The notes below the pieces were generated by a model. It did no database searches. It was given only the letters and a program-made list of their open reading frames with translations, and had not been told where the DNA came from. DNA of 35,680 nucleotides from Effusibacillus lacus. GTDB taxonomy: Bacteria > Bacillota > Bacilli > Tumebacillales > Effusibacillaceae. Position numbers and translations under genes: made by a program. Positions 1 through 7,905 of this stretch are shown piece after piece (position 1 is the stretch's first letter; each line of letters opens with the position of its first letter). Location: NCBI RefSeq assembly GCF_002335525.1, contig NZ_BDUF01000109.1, positions 194,489 to 230,168 on the forward strand, in the 5' to 3' direction.

Positions 1-91
1 CAGCAGGAACTGCGGGAATGAGATTCGCCGCTGTAAGGATTCCGGCCGCCAAACAGGTCAGGAGTGATTTTTTGAGATTCCTACCCCGCAT
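1..91 (-). CDS. dacF: D-alanyl-D-alanine carboxypeptidase, 5' end only (signal peptide)
   Basis: Only the first 30 codons are inside the window. The ATG at 91 follows an AAAGGAGGG ribosome binding site. The visible peptide is a signal peptide: a basic start (MRGRNLKK), a hydrophobic stretch rich in Leu, Ala and Ile, and an end of the type VPA. The name comes from synteny: in Bacillus subtilis the order xerD, drm (deoB), pupG (punA), dacF is conserved, and here the same neighbours precede it. DacF-type enzymes trim peptidoglycan pentapeptides outside the membrane and act during sporulation. No catalytic motif can be seen in the window, so the identity is inferred. The ribosome binding site can pair with an upstream TCCCTCC element. 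Confidence 0.6.
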   Translation of the reverse strand, partial: MRGRNLKKSLLTCLAAGILTAANLIPAVPA

Positions 92-99
92 ACAGTGAT

Positions 100-143
100 T
101 CCCTCCTTTGATAGTTAAAGCTAGTGTGCCACCATGGGAGGGA
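100..143 (-). promoter_or_regulatory. Inverted repeat covering the dacF ribosome binding site
   Basis: In the pdp-dacF intergenic stretch, a seven-base TCCCTCC in the transcript (plus-strand positions 137-143) is complementary to the GGAGGGA of the dacF ribosome binding site (100-106), with about 30 bases between the arms. If it folds, it would hide the site in read-through transcripts from pdp. The arms are short and purine/pyrimidine-rich, so chance is possible. Confidence 0.3.
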
Positions 144-175
144 TTTAATCATTCGATCTTGTCACTGATAATTGA

Positions 176-1504
176 CTAGTAATAACGGTCTATCTTTTCG
201 CTTGTCACAATTCCATAAATCAGCGGCGGTTTGGGTACAGGAGAAGGATGAATCTCAAAGGAACCCCTGAGCAAAGCAAGTGTTTCATCAAGCCTCGACT
301 CGTCATTGACGTGGAGGATTGCCAAGGGTTCTCCCTTTTTTACCGGATCGCCGACTTTTTTCTTCAGCACGATTCCAACAGCCAAATCGATTACGGAGTC
401 TTTCCGTTCCCGCCCGGCACCCAGCATCATGGCGCAGGTGCCGACCACTTCCGCATGAATGTAAGAGACATACCCGTCTTCCCCGGCCAGGAATGGTTCA
501 AACCGTTTGGCTTGCGGCAATCGTTCCGGTTGATCGATCACGGACGGGTCTCCCCCCTGGGCTTGCACAAAGCGTTTCAACGCCTCCAGACCGGCTCCCG
601 ATGCGATCAATTCCCGCAACAGATCCTTGGCTGCATCTTGATCGGGAACTCTGCCGGCAAGGACAAGCATGTGGGAACCAAGCTCCAGACACAGTTCCTC
701 CAAATCGCCAGGTCCGCGGCCTTGAAGTGTATCAATTGCCTCTTTCACTTCCAACGCATTGCCGATGGCATATCCAAGGGGCTGATTCATATCGGAGACG
801 ACTGCAATTGTTTTGCGCCCCAACTGCGTTCCGATGTCCACCATCGCTTTGGCCAGGGAGAAGGATCCTTCCTGCGTTTTCATAAAGGCCCCTTCCCCGG
901 TTTTCACATCCAACACAATGGCATCCGCGCCGGCAGCCAATTTTTTGCTCATGATGGAACTGGCAATCAACGGGATTGTATCAACAGTTGCCGTTACATC
1001 CCGAAGTGCATATAACTTCTTGTCGGCAGGAGCGATTTCCCCCGTTTGTCCGATAAGAGCCAGTTTCATGGTGTTTACGTTTTGAACAAATTGTTCTTCC
1101 GTCAATTCCACGGAAAAACCCGGAATGGATTCCAGCTTGTCGATGGTTCCCCCGGTGTGGCCCAATCCTCTTCCGGACATCTTGGCGACGGGAACACCGG
1201 CTGCCGCCACAAGCGGCGCCAATACCAATGTGGTGGTGTCGCCAACACCGCCGGTCGAATGTTTATCGACCTTGACACCCTCAATGGAGGACAGGTCCAC
1301 CATCTCTCCGGAAGCAGCCATCGCCATTGTCAAATCGGCCGTTTCCCGGGAGTCCATCCCGCGGAAATAGATGGCCATGGCAAGGGCTGCCATCTGATAA
1401 TCGGGAATCAAACCATCGGTGAACCCCCGGACAATGTATTCAATCTCCCGCTTGCTCAAAGTTTCCCCATCCCGCTTTTTGCGGATCAAGTCGTACATGC
1501 GCAT
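176..1504 (-). CDS. pdp: Pyrimidine-nucleoside phosphorylase
   Basis: This 442-residue cytosolic enzyme splits uridine, thymidine and deoxyuridine with phosphate, giving the base and (deoxy)ribose-1-phosphate for nucleoside salvage. The family fingerprint is clear: KHSTGGVGD (residues 81-89, phosphate site) and [16 protein letters not shown] (110-125), which fits the thymidine/pyrimidine-nucleoside phosphorylase signature, then [15 protein letters not shown] with SIMSKKLA. The length matches the Bacillus Pdp group of about 433 residues. The ATG at 1504 is placed by GAGGT ten bases upstream; a second ATG two codons later has worse spacing. It begins three bases after a purine nucleoside phosphorylase and closes the deoB-punA-punA-pdp operon. 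The product sugar phosphate is the substrate of the deoB enzyme upstream. Confidence 0.96.
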   Translation of the reverse strand: MRMYDLIRKKRDGETLSKREIEYIVRGFTDGLIPDYQMAALAMAIYFRGMDSRETADLTMAMAASGEMVDLSSIEGVKVDKHSTGGVGDTTTLVLAPLVAAAGVPVAKMSGRGLGHTGGTIDKLESIPGFSVELTEEQFVQNVNTMKLALIGQTGEIAPADKKLYALRDVTATVDTIPLIASSIMSKKLAAGADAIVLDVKTGEGAFMKTQEGSFSLAKAMVDIGTQLGRKTIAVVSDMNQPLGYAIGNALEVKEAIDTLQGRGPGDLEELCLELGSHMLVLAGRVPDQDAAKDLLRELIASGAGLEALKRFVQAQGGDPSVIDQPERLPQAKRFEPFLAGEDGYVSYIHAEVVGTCAMMLGAGRERKDSVIDLAVGIVLKKKVGDPVKKGEPLAILHVNDESRLDETLALLRGSFEIHPSPVPKPPLIYGIVTSEKIDRYY

Positions 1505-1507
1505 CGG

Positions 1508-2329
1508 TCAACGCACCTCTGACAGAAAGCCTTTGACGAGTGTAATAAACTTGGGACGGGTCCGGTTGGCCACTTCCACCACTTGCTCATGCGTAAGCGG
1601 TTCAAGCTCCTCCCCAATGGCCATGTCGGTAACACAGGAAATCCCCAGCACTTTCAACCCCGTGTGGTTTGCCGCAATGACCTCGGGCACAGTCGACATT
1701 CCCACGGCATCGGCCCCCAGGTTTCTCAACATAATCAGTTCCGATGGAGTGCAGTAAGCGGGTCCTGATATGGCCGCATACACACCTTTCTGCACTTTGA
1801 TCCCGATTTTCACGGCCGTTCTCTCGGCAATTGCAATCAACTCACGATTGTAAGCTTGCGACATGTCGGGGAAACGGGGTCCCAATTTCGGGTCATTGGC
1901 TCCGATCAGCGGATTGCTTCCCGTGAAGTTGATGTGATCGGCAATCAGCATCAAATCGCCTGGCTGGAAGTTTCGGTTCATGCCCCCACAGGCATTGGTG
2001 ACAATCAGTGTGTCACAACCGAGAAATTTCATTCCATAAACCGGAAATGTCAGTTCCTTCTGGGTGTACCCTTCGTAGAAATGAAATCTTCCCTGCATGG
2101 CAACAACCGGACAGCCCTCAAGCATGCCGATTACCAATTTACCTGCATGCCCCTCAACTGTAGATACGGGAAAGTTCGGGATGTCCCCAAAATCGATGAT
2201 GGTGGCGTTCTCAATCTCGTCGGCCAATACGCCAAGGCCCGATCCCAGAATCAAACCCACCCGGGGTGTAAGATTCGATTTTGAACGTATGTATGTTACG
2301 GTTTCTTCAATTTTCTGGACAAAGGTCAT
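1508..2329 (-). CDS. Purine nucleoside phosphorylase paralogue with altered base-site residues
   Basis: This 273-residue protein belongs to the trimeric PNP family (PunA/PNP/MTAP). It has GSGLG (29-33), VEGHAG (58-63), MQGRFHFYEGY (78-88), NACGG (112-116) and DAVGMSTVPEVI (207-218). Two base-binding residues differ from standard 6-oxopurine PNPs. The position of human Glu201 is Cys193 (GPAYCTP), and the position of human Asn243 is Asp235 (ISCVTDM). Asp at the Asn243 position is typical of enzymes that accept 6-aminopurines, such as MTA phosphorylase, so adenosine-type substrates are a reasonable inference. The ATG at 2329 is preferred over a GTG three codons earlier because GGAG lies eight bases upstream of the ATG. 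It starts five bases after the neighbouring PNP gene. Confidence 0.9.
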   Translation of the reverse strand: MTFVQKIEETVTYIRSKSNLTPRVGLILGSGLGVLADEIENATIIDFGDIPNFPVSTVEGHAGKLVIGMLEGCPVVAMQGRFHFYEGYTQKELTFPVYGMKFLGCDTLIVTNACGGMNRNFQPGDLMLIADHINFTGSNPLIGANDPKLGPRFPDMSQAYNRELIAIAERTAVKIGIKVQKGVYAAISGPAYCTPSELIMLRNLGADAVGMSTVPEVIAANHTGLKVLGISCVTDMAIGEELEPLTHEQVVEVANRTRPKFITLVKGFLSEVR

Positions 2330-2334
2330 CGCTT

Positions 2335-3159
2335 TCACTCCAATTCCCTGACAATTTCGCGGACAAGGCTGCTGAATTTGCTTTTGACCCGTTCCGCCGT
2401 ATCCATGACTTCATCATGGCTCAAGGGCTGATCCAGAATTCCCGCAGCCATGTTGGAGATGCAGCTGATCCCGATAACCCGCATTCCCATATGCTTGGCC
2501 ACGATTACTTCAGGTACCGTCGACATGCCAACCGCGTCGCCACCCAGCTTGCGAAGCATCCGGATCTCTGCGGGCGTTTCATAGCTTGGACCTGTCAGCC
2601 CCGCATAAACTCCTTCCCGCAAACCGATGCCGAGTTTGTCGGCAACCTGTTTCACCAATTCACGCAATTCCCGGTTGTATGCGTCGGACATATCGGGAAA
2701 TCGCGGTCCCAAATCGGCTTCGTTGTGTCCGATCAGCGGGTTTTGCGAAGTGAGATTGAGATGGTCGCGAATCAGCATCAGATCTCCCGCTTCCCACTCG
2801 GGATTGATCCCGCCGGCGGCATTGGTCACTATAATGGTATCAATACCCAACTGTTTCATAACGCGAACCGGGAAGGTGACCTGTTCCAGCGAATACCCTT
2901 CGTAATAATGGAAGCGTCCCTGCATCATGGCCACAAACTTGCCGGCAAACGTCCCAAACACGAATTGTCCGGCATGCCCCTCAACCGTAGATACGGGAAA
3001 ATGGGGAATCTCGCCATAAGGAACCCGGATGGCGTCCTGTACTTCCTCGGCCAGAACCCCCAGCCCCGAACCCAATACCAGGCCGACGGCGGGAACAGGT
3101 TGTACCCTGTCTTTGATTGCCTTGGCCGCTTCTTGTATTCTATGCAGCAATTCTGCCAT
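2335..3159 (-). CDS. punA: Purine nucleoside phosphorylase (6-oxopurine type)
   Basis: This 274-residue enzyme catalyses phosphorolysis of inosine, guanosine and their deoxy forms to base and pentose-1-phosphate. Motifs seen are GSGLG (30-34), VEGHAG, MQGRFHYYEGY, NAAGG and DAVGMSTVPEVI. The base-recognition residues are canonical: Glu194 in GPSYETP and Asn236 in ISCISN, matching human Glu201 and Asn243. The ATG at 3159 has AGGAGG upstream. It lies four bases after deoB and five bases before a diverged paralogue, so the two arose by tandem duplication or were brought together. In Bacillus subtilis the single gene at this place is pupG, next to drm and dacF. Confidence 0.96.
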   Translation of the reverse strand: MAELLHRIQEAAKAIKDRVQPVPAVGLVLGSGLGVLAEEVQDAIRVPYGEIPHFPVSTVEGHAGQFVFGTFAGKFVAMMQGRFHYYEGYSLEQVTFPVRVMKQLGIDTIIVTNAAGGINPEWEAGDLMLIRDHLNLTSQNPLIGHNEADLGPRFPDMSDAYNRELRELVKQVADKLGIGLREGVYAGLTGPSYETPAEIRMLRKLGGDAVGMSTVPEVIVAKHMGMRVIGISCISNMAAGILDQPLSHDEVMDTAERVKSKFSSLVREIVRELE

Positions 3160-3163
3160 TTTT

Positions 3164-4345
3164 TTACGCCTCCTGCCGTTTGATCATCTGATAGAAGCTG
3201 GTGCCGATACCCGGGTTCGGAACACCGAAATTCTCCGCAATCGTGGCTCCCAAATCGGCAAACGTATCCCGGGTGCCGATGTCAATTGCCGACTGCATGT
3301 GCTTGCCATAAAGCAGCACCGGAACAAATTCTCTGGTATGATCCGTTCCCTCCGTAGTCGGGTCACATCCATGATCGGCAGTCAAAATCAACAGGTCGTC
3401 TTCCCGCATGGCCGCAACGATTTCCGGCAAGCGCCCGTCAAACTGTTCGATGGCCCTGGCAAACCCGGCGGGGTCGTTGCGGTGACCGTATTTGGCGTCA
3501 AAGTCCACGAGATTGGCAAAGATCAAGCCTCTGTCCACATTCTTCATATAGTCGAGGGTTTTGTCCACCCCGTCCATGTTGTCTTCCGTATGAACCCCTC
3601 CGGTGATGCCGGAACCGCCGTAAATGTCTTCGATCTTGCCGATTCCGATGACCTCTAACCCCGCATCCTGCAATTCGTTTAACACCGTTCGTCCAAACAG
3701 CAAGGAATAATCCCGTCGGTTTGCAGTTCTTGTAAACTGACCGTTGGATCCGACAAACGGGCGGGCAATTACCCGTCCGACCCCGTGCGGCCCCACCAGC
3801 AGCTCCCTCGCAATCCCGCAATACCGATAGAGCTCGTCAAGCGGTATCACTTCTTCATGAGCTGCAATCTGAAACACACTGTCAGCGGAAGTGTATACAA
3901 TGGGAAACCCGGTGCGCATATGTTCATCACCGAGTTCCTTCAGGATTTCAGTCCCGGAAGCCGGTTTGTTGCCCAATGTTTTGCGGCCGATCCGCTGTTC
4001 GAATTCATCCATGATCTCCCGGGGAAATCCCTCCGGATAGGTGGGGAGCGGATGCTCCAGCTTCACTCCGACCATTTCCCAATGGCCATTGGTGGTATCT
4101 TTGCCGGCCGACTGCTCGGCCATTTTTCCATATGCACCTGCCACAGGGGCTGTGGGAACGCCTTGAATGGGGTGAATCCTTCCCAATCCGAGCTTAGCCA
4201 TATTGGGTACGTTCAGGCTGCCAACCGCTCTGGCTATGTTGCCGATGGTGTTTGCACCCACATCCCCGTAATCCGCCGCATCCGTCATCTCTCCTATGCC
4301 GCAGCTGTCCAACACTATGAGGATCACACGGTTGTATCCGTTCAT
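3164..4345 (-). CDS. deoB: Phosphopentomutase
   Basis: This 393-residue enzyme interconverts ribose- or deoxyribose-1-phosphate and the 5-phosphate, linking the phosphorylases downstream to central carbon metabolism. It belongs to the alkaline phosphatase superfamily. Metal-site motifs are visible at the start ([10 protein letters not shown]), at the conserved nucleophile region ([14 protein letters not shown]) and near the C-terminus ([18 protein letters not shown]). The ATG at 4345 is chosen because AAAGGAG sits seven bases upstream. A TTG seven codons earlier would put this site inside the coding region. The gene is followed after four bases by punA and is the first nucleoside gene of the operon. 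The gap to the preceding methionine sulfoxide reductase is 36 bases, so read-through is possible. Confidence 0.96.
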   Translation of the reverse strand: MNGYNRVILIVLDSCGIGEMTDAADYGDVGANTIGNIARAVGSLNVPNMAKLGLGRIHPIQGVPTAPVAGAYGKMAEQSAGKDTTNGHWEMVGVKLEHPLPTYPEGFPREIMDEFEQRIGRKTLGNKPASGTEILKELGDEHMRTGFPIVYTSADSVFQIAAHEEVIPLDELYRYCGIARELLVGPHGVGRVIARPFVGSNGQFTRTANRRDYSLLFGRTVLNELQDAGLEVIGIGKIEDIYGGSGITGGVHTEDNMDGVDKTLDYMKNVDRGLIFANLVDFDAKYGHRNDPAGFARAIEQFDGRLPEIVAAMREDDLLILTADHGCDPTTEGTDHTREFVPVLLYGKHMQSAIDIGTRDTFADLGATIAENFGVPNPGIGTSFYQMIKRQEA

Positions 4346-4381
4346 GATGAGTCTCCTTTCAGGCAAATTATGCCGGTTGTC

Positions 4382-4882
4382 TCAGGCAATGCGGTCCCAG
4401 TCGATCATCGCTTTCAACTTGTTTGTGAACAACTCCAGTCCTGCTTGATCTGTTTCGTCAAACCGGGCAAGAATCGGACTGTCAATGTCAAGGACTCCCA
4501 CCACCCGGTTCCCAATCAGGATCGGCACCACGATTTCCGAGCGTGAAGCCGCATCACAGGCGATATGTCCTGGGAACTGGTGAACATCCCTGACAAGTTG
4601 CGTTGCTTTGGTTGCCGCTGCAGTTCCACAGACCCCTTTGCCTACGGGGATACGGACGCAAGCAGGCTTTCCCTGAAACGGTCCCAGGACCAGTTCCCCT
4701 TCTTTCAACAAATAAAAGCCTGCCCAATTGATATCATCAAGCTGCATCCAAAGCAGGGCAGACGCGTTTGCCAAATTGGCCAGCCAATCGGTTTCCCCTT
4801 CCAGCAAATGCTCAAGTTGTTCTGCCAGTGTTAGATAAAAATCCTGTTTGGTGCCAGAGATTCTCTCAATTGAGAACGACAA
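4382..4882 (-). CDS. msrC: Free methionine-(R)-sulfoxide reductase (GAF domain)
   Basis: This 166-residue cytosolic protein is a single GAF domain that reduces free L-methionine-(R)-sulfoxide using thioredoxin. The three family cysteines are present as Cys75, Cys85 and Cys109; their spacing of 10 and 24 matches Cys84, Cys94 and Cys118 of the Escherichia coli enzyme. The GAF core shows NWAGFYLL, LGPFQGKPACVRIP, GKGVCGTAA and SEIVVPI with VLDIDSP. The start is TTG at 4882, supported by GAGAGGAG eight bases upstream; no ATG is available nearby. It follows a small membrane protein gene and its terminator and precedes deoB. A role in oxidative repair is known for the family; the link to nucleoside salvage is only positional. 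Confidence 0.92.
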   Translation of the reverse strand: MSFSIERISGTKQDFYLTLAEQLEHLLEGETDWLANLANASALLWMQLDDINWAGFYLLKEGELVLGPFQGKPACVRIPVGKGVCGTAAATKATQLVRDVHQFPGHIACDAASRSEIVVPILIGNRVVGVLDIDSPILARFDETDQAGLELFTNKLKAMIDWDRIA

Positions 4883-4944
4883 GTTTGTTTCTCCTCTCTG
4901 TCAGTTCGAAGGTTGCCCGTTATTAAAATACCATATTCTGAAAT

Positions 4945-4985
4945 AAAAAAGCATCCCGGACGGGCCTGTCATACCCGAGAGATGC
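4945..4985 (-). terminator. Rho-independent terminator after the small membrane protein gene
   Basis: Read on the minus strand, GCATC followed by an imperfect CG-rich stem and ending in CCGGGATGC is followed at once by TTTTTTATTT. It lies four bases after the stop of the 49-residue ORF and before the TTG start of the methionine sulfoxide reductase gene. Confidence 0.7.
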
Positions 4986-4988
4986 CAG

Positions 4989-5138
4989 CTAAACCATGGG
5001 ACCCGAATATGTATCTTTGCGGGCTTCCTCTTGTGCGTCCGAGATGCTCTGTTGATTCCCCAACTGCTTGAACGTTGCCAGAAGAACGAGTAACGTAGCG
5101 ACAAACACCAGACCTGCGATAAAGGCAAGCACTCCCAT
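4989..5138 (-). CDS. Small single-pass membrane protein (49 residues), unknown
   Basis: I do not recognise a named family. The ORF starts with ATG at 5138, has GGAAGGAG eight bases upstream, and encodes 49 residues ending SGPMV. Residues 2-22 (GVLAFIAGLVFVATLLVLLAT) are a strong transmembrane segment directly at the N-terminus. The rest (FKQLGNQQSISDAQEEARKD) is polar and could form a short cytoplasmic helix. It lies 70 bases after xerD and is followed by its own terminator. The good ribosome binding site, sensible composition and terminator support a real gene. The function is unknown. Confidence 0.7.
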   Translation of the reverse strand: MGVLAFIAGLVFVATLLVLLATFKQLGNQQSISDAQEEARKDTYSGPMV

Positions 5139-5208
5139 ATGACCGTCTCCTTCCCGCTTACCTGTCCATCACAGTATACGACAGGATTTACTGAAACATG
5201 ACGGTCAA

Positions 5209-6096
5209 TTAAGCCCGGGGATGAGTTTTTGCGTAGACTTCTTTCAGCCGGGATTTCGTGATATGCGTATAGATCTGCGTTGTAGAGATATCCGCATGTC
5301 CCAACATCTCTTGAACGGACCGAAGGTCCGCTCCGTTTTCCAACAAGTGGGTGGCAAAGGAATGCCGCAGGGTATGCGGTGTAATTTTGATTTGAATGTT
5401 GGCCGTTTTCGCGTATTTTTTGATAATCTTCCAAAAACCCTGACGGGTCAGCCGCTGCCCGTGGTGATTCACGAACAGGGAAAGTTCCGTTTCATCCCGG
5501 ACCAGTTTATGTCTTGCCCGATTCAGATATTCGCCCAACATCTTGAGAGCTACGCCACCCAGAGGGATGATCCGTTCCTTGGCCCCTTTGCCGTAGCACT
5601 TGAGAAAGCCCATATTCAAATTCACGTCCTCCAGATTGAGCGAAACCAGCTCCGATACCCGGATGCCGGAGGCATACAGCAGCTCCAACATGGCCTTGTC
5701 CCGCAATCCCGTGTGTGTTCTCAAATCGGGTGATTCGAGAAGCACTTCCACATCCTTCACAGACAACACCTGCGGCAGTCGTTTCTCAATCTTAGGCGAT
5801 TCCAAATTGGATGTGGGGTCCCCATCAATCAGTCCGTCCCGCAGCAAGAACCCGTAGAATGCCCGGGTACTGGCCAAAGTACGGGAAATCGTGGAAGTGG
5901 CTCGTCCCATTTTCTGCATCTCCGCCAGATAGGCGATAATGTTCGCACGGCGTGTCTGGTTGATGTCGGATATCCCGTTTTTTCTTAAAAATTCGGTATA
6001 TGCAATCAGGTCCCTCTGGTACGATTCCAGCGTATTTTGCGAAAGGCCCCGTTCAACTGCAAGATAATGGATAAACCGTTCGATCAACCTGTCCAT
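5209..6096 (-). CDS. xerD: Site-specific tyrosine recombinase XerD
   Basis: This 295-residue recombinase works with XerC at the dif site to resolve chromosome dimers. The N-terminal SAM-like core-binding domain covers about residues 1-90 and the catalytic domain about 105-290. All catalytic residues are present: Arg146 (GIRVSEL), Lys170, His241 and Arg244 (HTLRH), His267 (LGHADISTTQIYTH) and nucleophile Tyr276. They align with Arg148, Lys172, His244, Arg247, His270 and Tyr279 of Escherichia coli XerD. The ATG at 6096 has GAAGGGAG eight bases upstream. This ribosome binding site is one arm of a nine-base inverted repeat. The yqzK-xerD-deoB-punA order is that of Bacillus subtilis (ripX), which makes a chromosomal Xer protein far more likely than a phage integrase. 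Confidence 0.96.
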   Translation of the reverse strand: MDRLIERFIHYLAVERGLSQNTLESYQRDLIAYTEFLRKNGISDINQTRRANIIAYLAEMQKMGRATSTISRTLASTRAFYGFLLRDGLIDGDPTSNLESPKIEKRLPQVLSVKDVEVLLESPDLRTHTGLRDKAMLELLYASGIRVSELVSLNLEDVNLNMGFLKCYGKGAKERIIPLGGVALKMLGEYLNRARHKLVRDETELSLFVNHHGQRLTRQGFWKIIKKYAKTANIQIKITPHTLRHSFATHLLENGADLRSVQEMLGHADISTTQIYTHITKSRLKEVYAKTHPRA

Positions 6097-6104
6097 TGAT
6101 CAGA

Positions 6105-6148
6105 CTCCCTTCGTTGCTTGCGATAGTAAGTATTCTACGCGAAGGGAG
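6105..6148 (-). promoter_or_regulatory. Hairpin that would mask the xerD ribosome binding site
   Basis: In the transcript, CTCCCTTCG (plus positions 6140-6148) is perfectly complementary to CGAAGGGAG (6105-6113), with 26 bases between the arms. The second arm contains the xerD ribosome binding site GAAGGGAG. Folding would block xerD translation, so this could be a translational control element or a local RNA thermometer. The function is inferred. Confidence 0.5.
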
Positions 6149-6181
6149 AATTTCCTTCTGGACACTGATTGGCACCTTCTT

Positions 6182-6427
6182 CTATTCCCCTGTCATATAG
6201 AAGACTTTAAGCCTTTGGATGATTCCGTCAACCAGGTATCCCGGTCTTTGCTCCAGGTTCAGGTCCGAGTTTACTTTCAGCGAATCCCCGCGGGGTTCCC
6301 GGTATTTGTTGACAGGCTGCATCCATACATGCACCACCTCCATCATCTTGAACAGCACAAAAGAAAATAAGCCAACCAGGATCACAATATGAATCCACCT
6401 GGTGATTCGCCTCAGCGATATGATCAT
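6182..6427 (-). CDS. yqzK: YqzK family (DUF4227) membrane protein
   Basis: This 81-residue protein has a short basic N-terminus (SLRRITRW), one transmembrane helix at about residues 11-28 (IHIVILVGLFSFVLFKMM) and an outer or cytoplasmic tail with YREPRGDSLKV. It matches the DUF4227/YqzK pattern, which in Bacillus subtilis sits between fur and xerD as it does here. The function is unknown. The ATG at 6427 is preferred because AAGGGGGG lies just upstream; an in-frame ATG ten codons earlier would translate that site. It is 85 bases upstream of xerD and probably co-transcribed with it. Its start faces a plus-strand ORF only 66 bases away. Confidence 0.85.
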   Translation of the reverse strand: MIISLRRITRWIHIVILVGLFSFVLFKMMEVVHVWMQPVNKYREPRGDSLKVNSDLNLEQRPGYLVDGIIQRLKVFYMTGE

Positions 6428-6493
6428 ACAAGCACCCCCCTTGATGCATATGAACACGACAACGGAAAAATGATACAGTCAGGAGGTGTGGAC

Positions 6494-6643
6494 ATGACGG
6501 AACCGCCAAACAATTATCTGCGCAAGTTCCCCCCTGCACAATTGACGGAATCCCAGGTGGAAGAACTGCAAAAACTGGAACAGGAACTTACCGAAAAGGC
6601 TGGCAGTCCCATACTGCTGATGGCTTTCAAGGCGGAAAATTGA
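6494..6643 (+). CDS. Small hypothetical protein (49 residues)
   Basis: One of only two credible plus-strand genes in the window. The ATG at 6494 has AGGAGGTG seven bases upstream. The 49 residues start MTEPPNNYLRKFPP and continue with a heptad-like acidic helix (QVEELQKLEQELTEKAG) and a short hydrophobic end (SPILLMAFKAEN). There is no signal peptide, no cysteine and no transmembrane helix. I do not recognise the family. It is divergent from yqzK and ends at a perfect terminator hairpin one base after its stop, which supports a transcribed unit. No clear promoter could be assigned; it would have to lie in the first codons of yqzK. Confidence 0.7.
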   Translation: MTEPPNNYLRKFPPAQLTESQVEELQKLEQELTEKAGSPILLMAFKAEN

Positions 6644-6644
6644 T

Positions 6645-6668
6645 AAAAAGCCCGCAATGCGGGCTTTT
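6645..6668. terminator. Bidirectional terminator between the small ORF and ald
   Basis: GCCCGC-AAT-GCGGGC (6650-6664) is flanked by AAAAA on the left and TTTT on the right. It can therefore end the plus-strand 49-residue ORF transcript and the convergent ald transcript, whose stop is at 6676. Confidence 0.85.
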
Positions 6669-6675
6669 CCGTTGC

Positions 6676-7800
6676 TTAAAGGGCCTGTTCCAACGGGACA
6701 TATGTATGGCCGAGAGCGGTTGCCACCGCTTCGTAGGTGACTTTTCCATTTATAATGTTGACACCCAAGGCAAGTGCCTTGTTCTCGGCAATGGCTGCTT
6801 TGTATCCTTTGTTCGCCAACTGCAGCGCATAACTCAAGGTGACGTTTGTCAGGGCGAAAGTGGAAGTGCGGGCTACAGCCCCCGGCATGTTGGCCACCGC
6901 GTAATGGACGACTCCATGCTTTTCGTAAGTAGGTTCGGAGTGGGTGGTGACACGATCGATGGTTTCGATCGAACCGCCCTGATCAATAGCTACGTCCACG
7001 ATGACGGATCCTTTCGACATCCCTTGCACCATGTATTCCTTAACCAGTTTTGGAGCCCGGGCACCTGGAATCAATACGGCGCCAATCAACAGGTCCGCTT
7101 TGCGAACAGCCTGTTCAATGTTGTAGGAATTGGACATCACAGTGGTGAGCCGCCCGCCGAAAATATCATCCAGATACCGGAGACGGTCCGGGTTGATATC
7201 CAGAATCGTCACACGTGCACCGGTTCCAAGCGCCATTTTGGCCGCATTGGTGCCAACCACACCCCCGCCGATAATTACAACCTCCGCAGGCGGCACTCCG
7301 GGGACTCCTCCCAGGAGAATTCCTTTTCCACCGTAAGGTTTTTCCAGAAATTGGGCACCAATTTGCACCGCCATACGGCCTGCCACTTCACTCATCGGCA
7401 TCAGCAAAGGCAAGGAACGGTCCTCCAACTGGATAGTCTCATAGGCAATCGCCACAACCCCCTTATCCAGCAGAGCTTTTGTCAATTCCGGTTCGGGAGC
7501 CAGGTGCAGATAGGTAAAAAGAATCAGCCCCTCCCGGAAATACCCGTACTCTTCCGGCAGAGGTTCTTTCACTTTCATCACCATATCGGCCTTGGCCCAA
7601 ACTTCCGCTGCCGAGTCCAGAATCACCGCTCCTTTTGCCGTATACTCTTCGTCGGCAAATCCGGATCCAAGACCGGCCGATCTCTCAATGTACACATCGT
7701 GTCCGTTGTTCTTTAACGCTTCCACACCGGCAGGCGTGATCGCCACCCGGTTCTCGTTGTTTTTTATTTCTTTCGGCACTCCGATGATCAATTCTGCCAT
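6676..7800 (-). CDS. ald: Alanine dehydrogenase
   Basis: This 374-residue NAD-dependent enzyme converts L-alanine to pyruvate and ammonia. The N-terminal catalytic part has [17 protein letters not shown] (7-23), with Arg and Lys residues that bind pyruvate in this family. The Rossmann fold is at about 170-200 ([17 protein letters not shown]) and the late [14 protein letters not shown] segment is typical of Ald. The length is normal for the family. The ATG at 7800 is directly preceded by GAGGGGG, which is unusually close, but no better start exists. It has its own sigma-A-like promoter and a bidirectional terminator, so it is monocistronic. It sits between fur and yqzK, which are adjacent in Bacillus subtilis. 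In Bacillus it serves alanine use and sporulation. Confidence 0.96.
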   Translation of the reverse strand: MAELIIGVPKEIKNNENRVAITPAGVEALKNNGHDVYIERSAGLGSGFADEEYTAKGAVILDSAAEVWAKADMVMKVKEPLPEEYGYFREGLILFTYLHLAPEPELTKALLDKGVVAIAYETIQLEDRSLPLLMPMSEVAGRMAVQIGAQFLEKPYGGKGILLGGVPGVPPAEVVIIGGGVVGTNAAKMALGTGARVTILDINPDRLRYLDDIFGGRLTTVMSNSYNIEQAVRKADLLIGAVLIPGARAPKLVKEYMVQGMSKGSVIVDVAIDQGGSIETIDRVTTHSEPTYEKHGVVHYAVANMPGAVARTSTFALTNVTLSYALQLANKGYKAAIAENKALALGVNIINGKVTYEAVATALGHTYVPLEQAL

Positions 7801-7843
7801 CCCCCTCGTTCAGCTTGTCCTAAACTGTGTCCTGCCAGATTGA

Positions 7844-7871
7844 ATTATATACCAATCAATTGGAAAAGCAA
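7844..7871 (-). promoter_or_regulatory. Sigma-A-like promoter of ald
   Basis: On the minus strand TTGCTT (7866-7871) is followed after 16 bases by TATAAT (7844-7849), 43 bases upstream of the ald ATG. The -10 is perfect, the -35 matches four of six bases and the spacer is one base short of ideal. Confidence 0.6.
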
Positions 7872-7875
7872 AATA

Positions 7876-7905
7876 AAAAGCCTCGAAATCAGTTCGAGTG
7901 CTTTT
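7876..7905 (-). terminator. Terminator overlapping the end of fur
   Basis: On the minus strand AGCACTCGAA-ctgat-TTCGAGGCT is followed by TTTTTATTTT. The left arm contains the last sense codons of fur and the loop holds its stop codon, so coding sequence and terminator overlap. It separates fur from ald. Confidence 0.75.

Noticed and set aside
4901-5434. Minus-strand frame of 177 codons overlapping the xerD 3' end and the small membrane protein gene
   Set aside because: It is in another frame of xerD and the 49-residue ORF, and its composition is not protein-like.
5209-6096. Phage or integron integrase, implying a mobile element
   Set aside because: The residues, length and synteny are those of chromosomal XerD, and no attachment repeats or phage genes are nearby.
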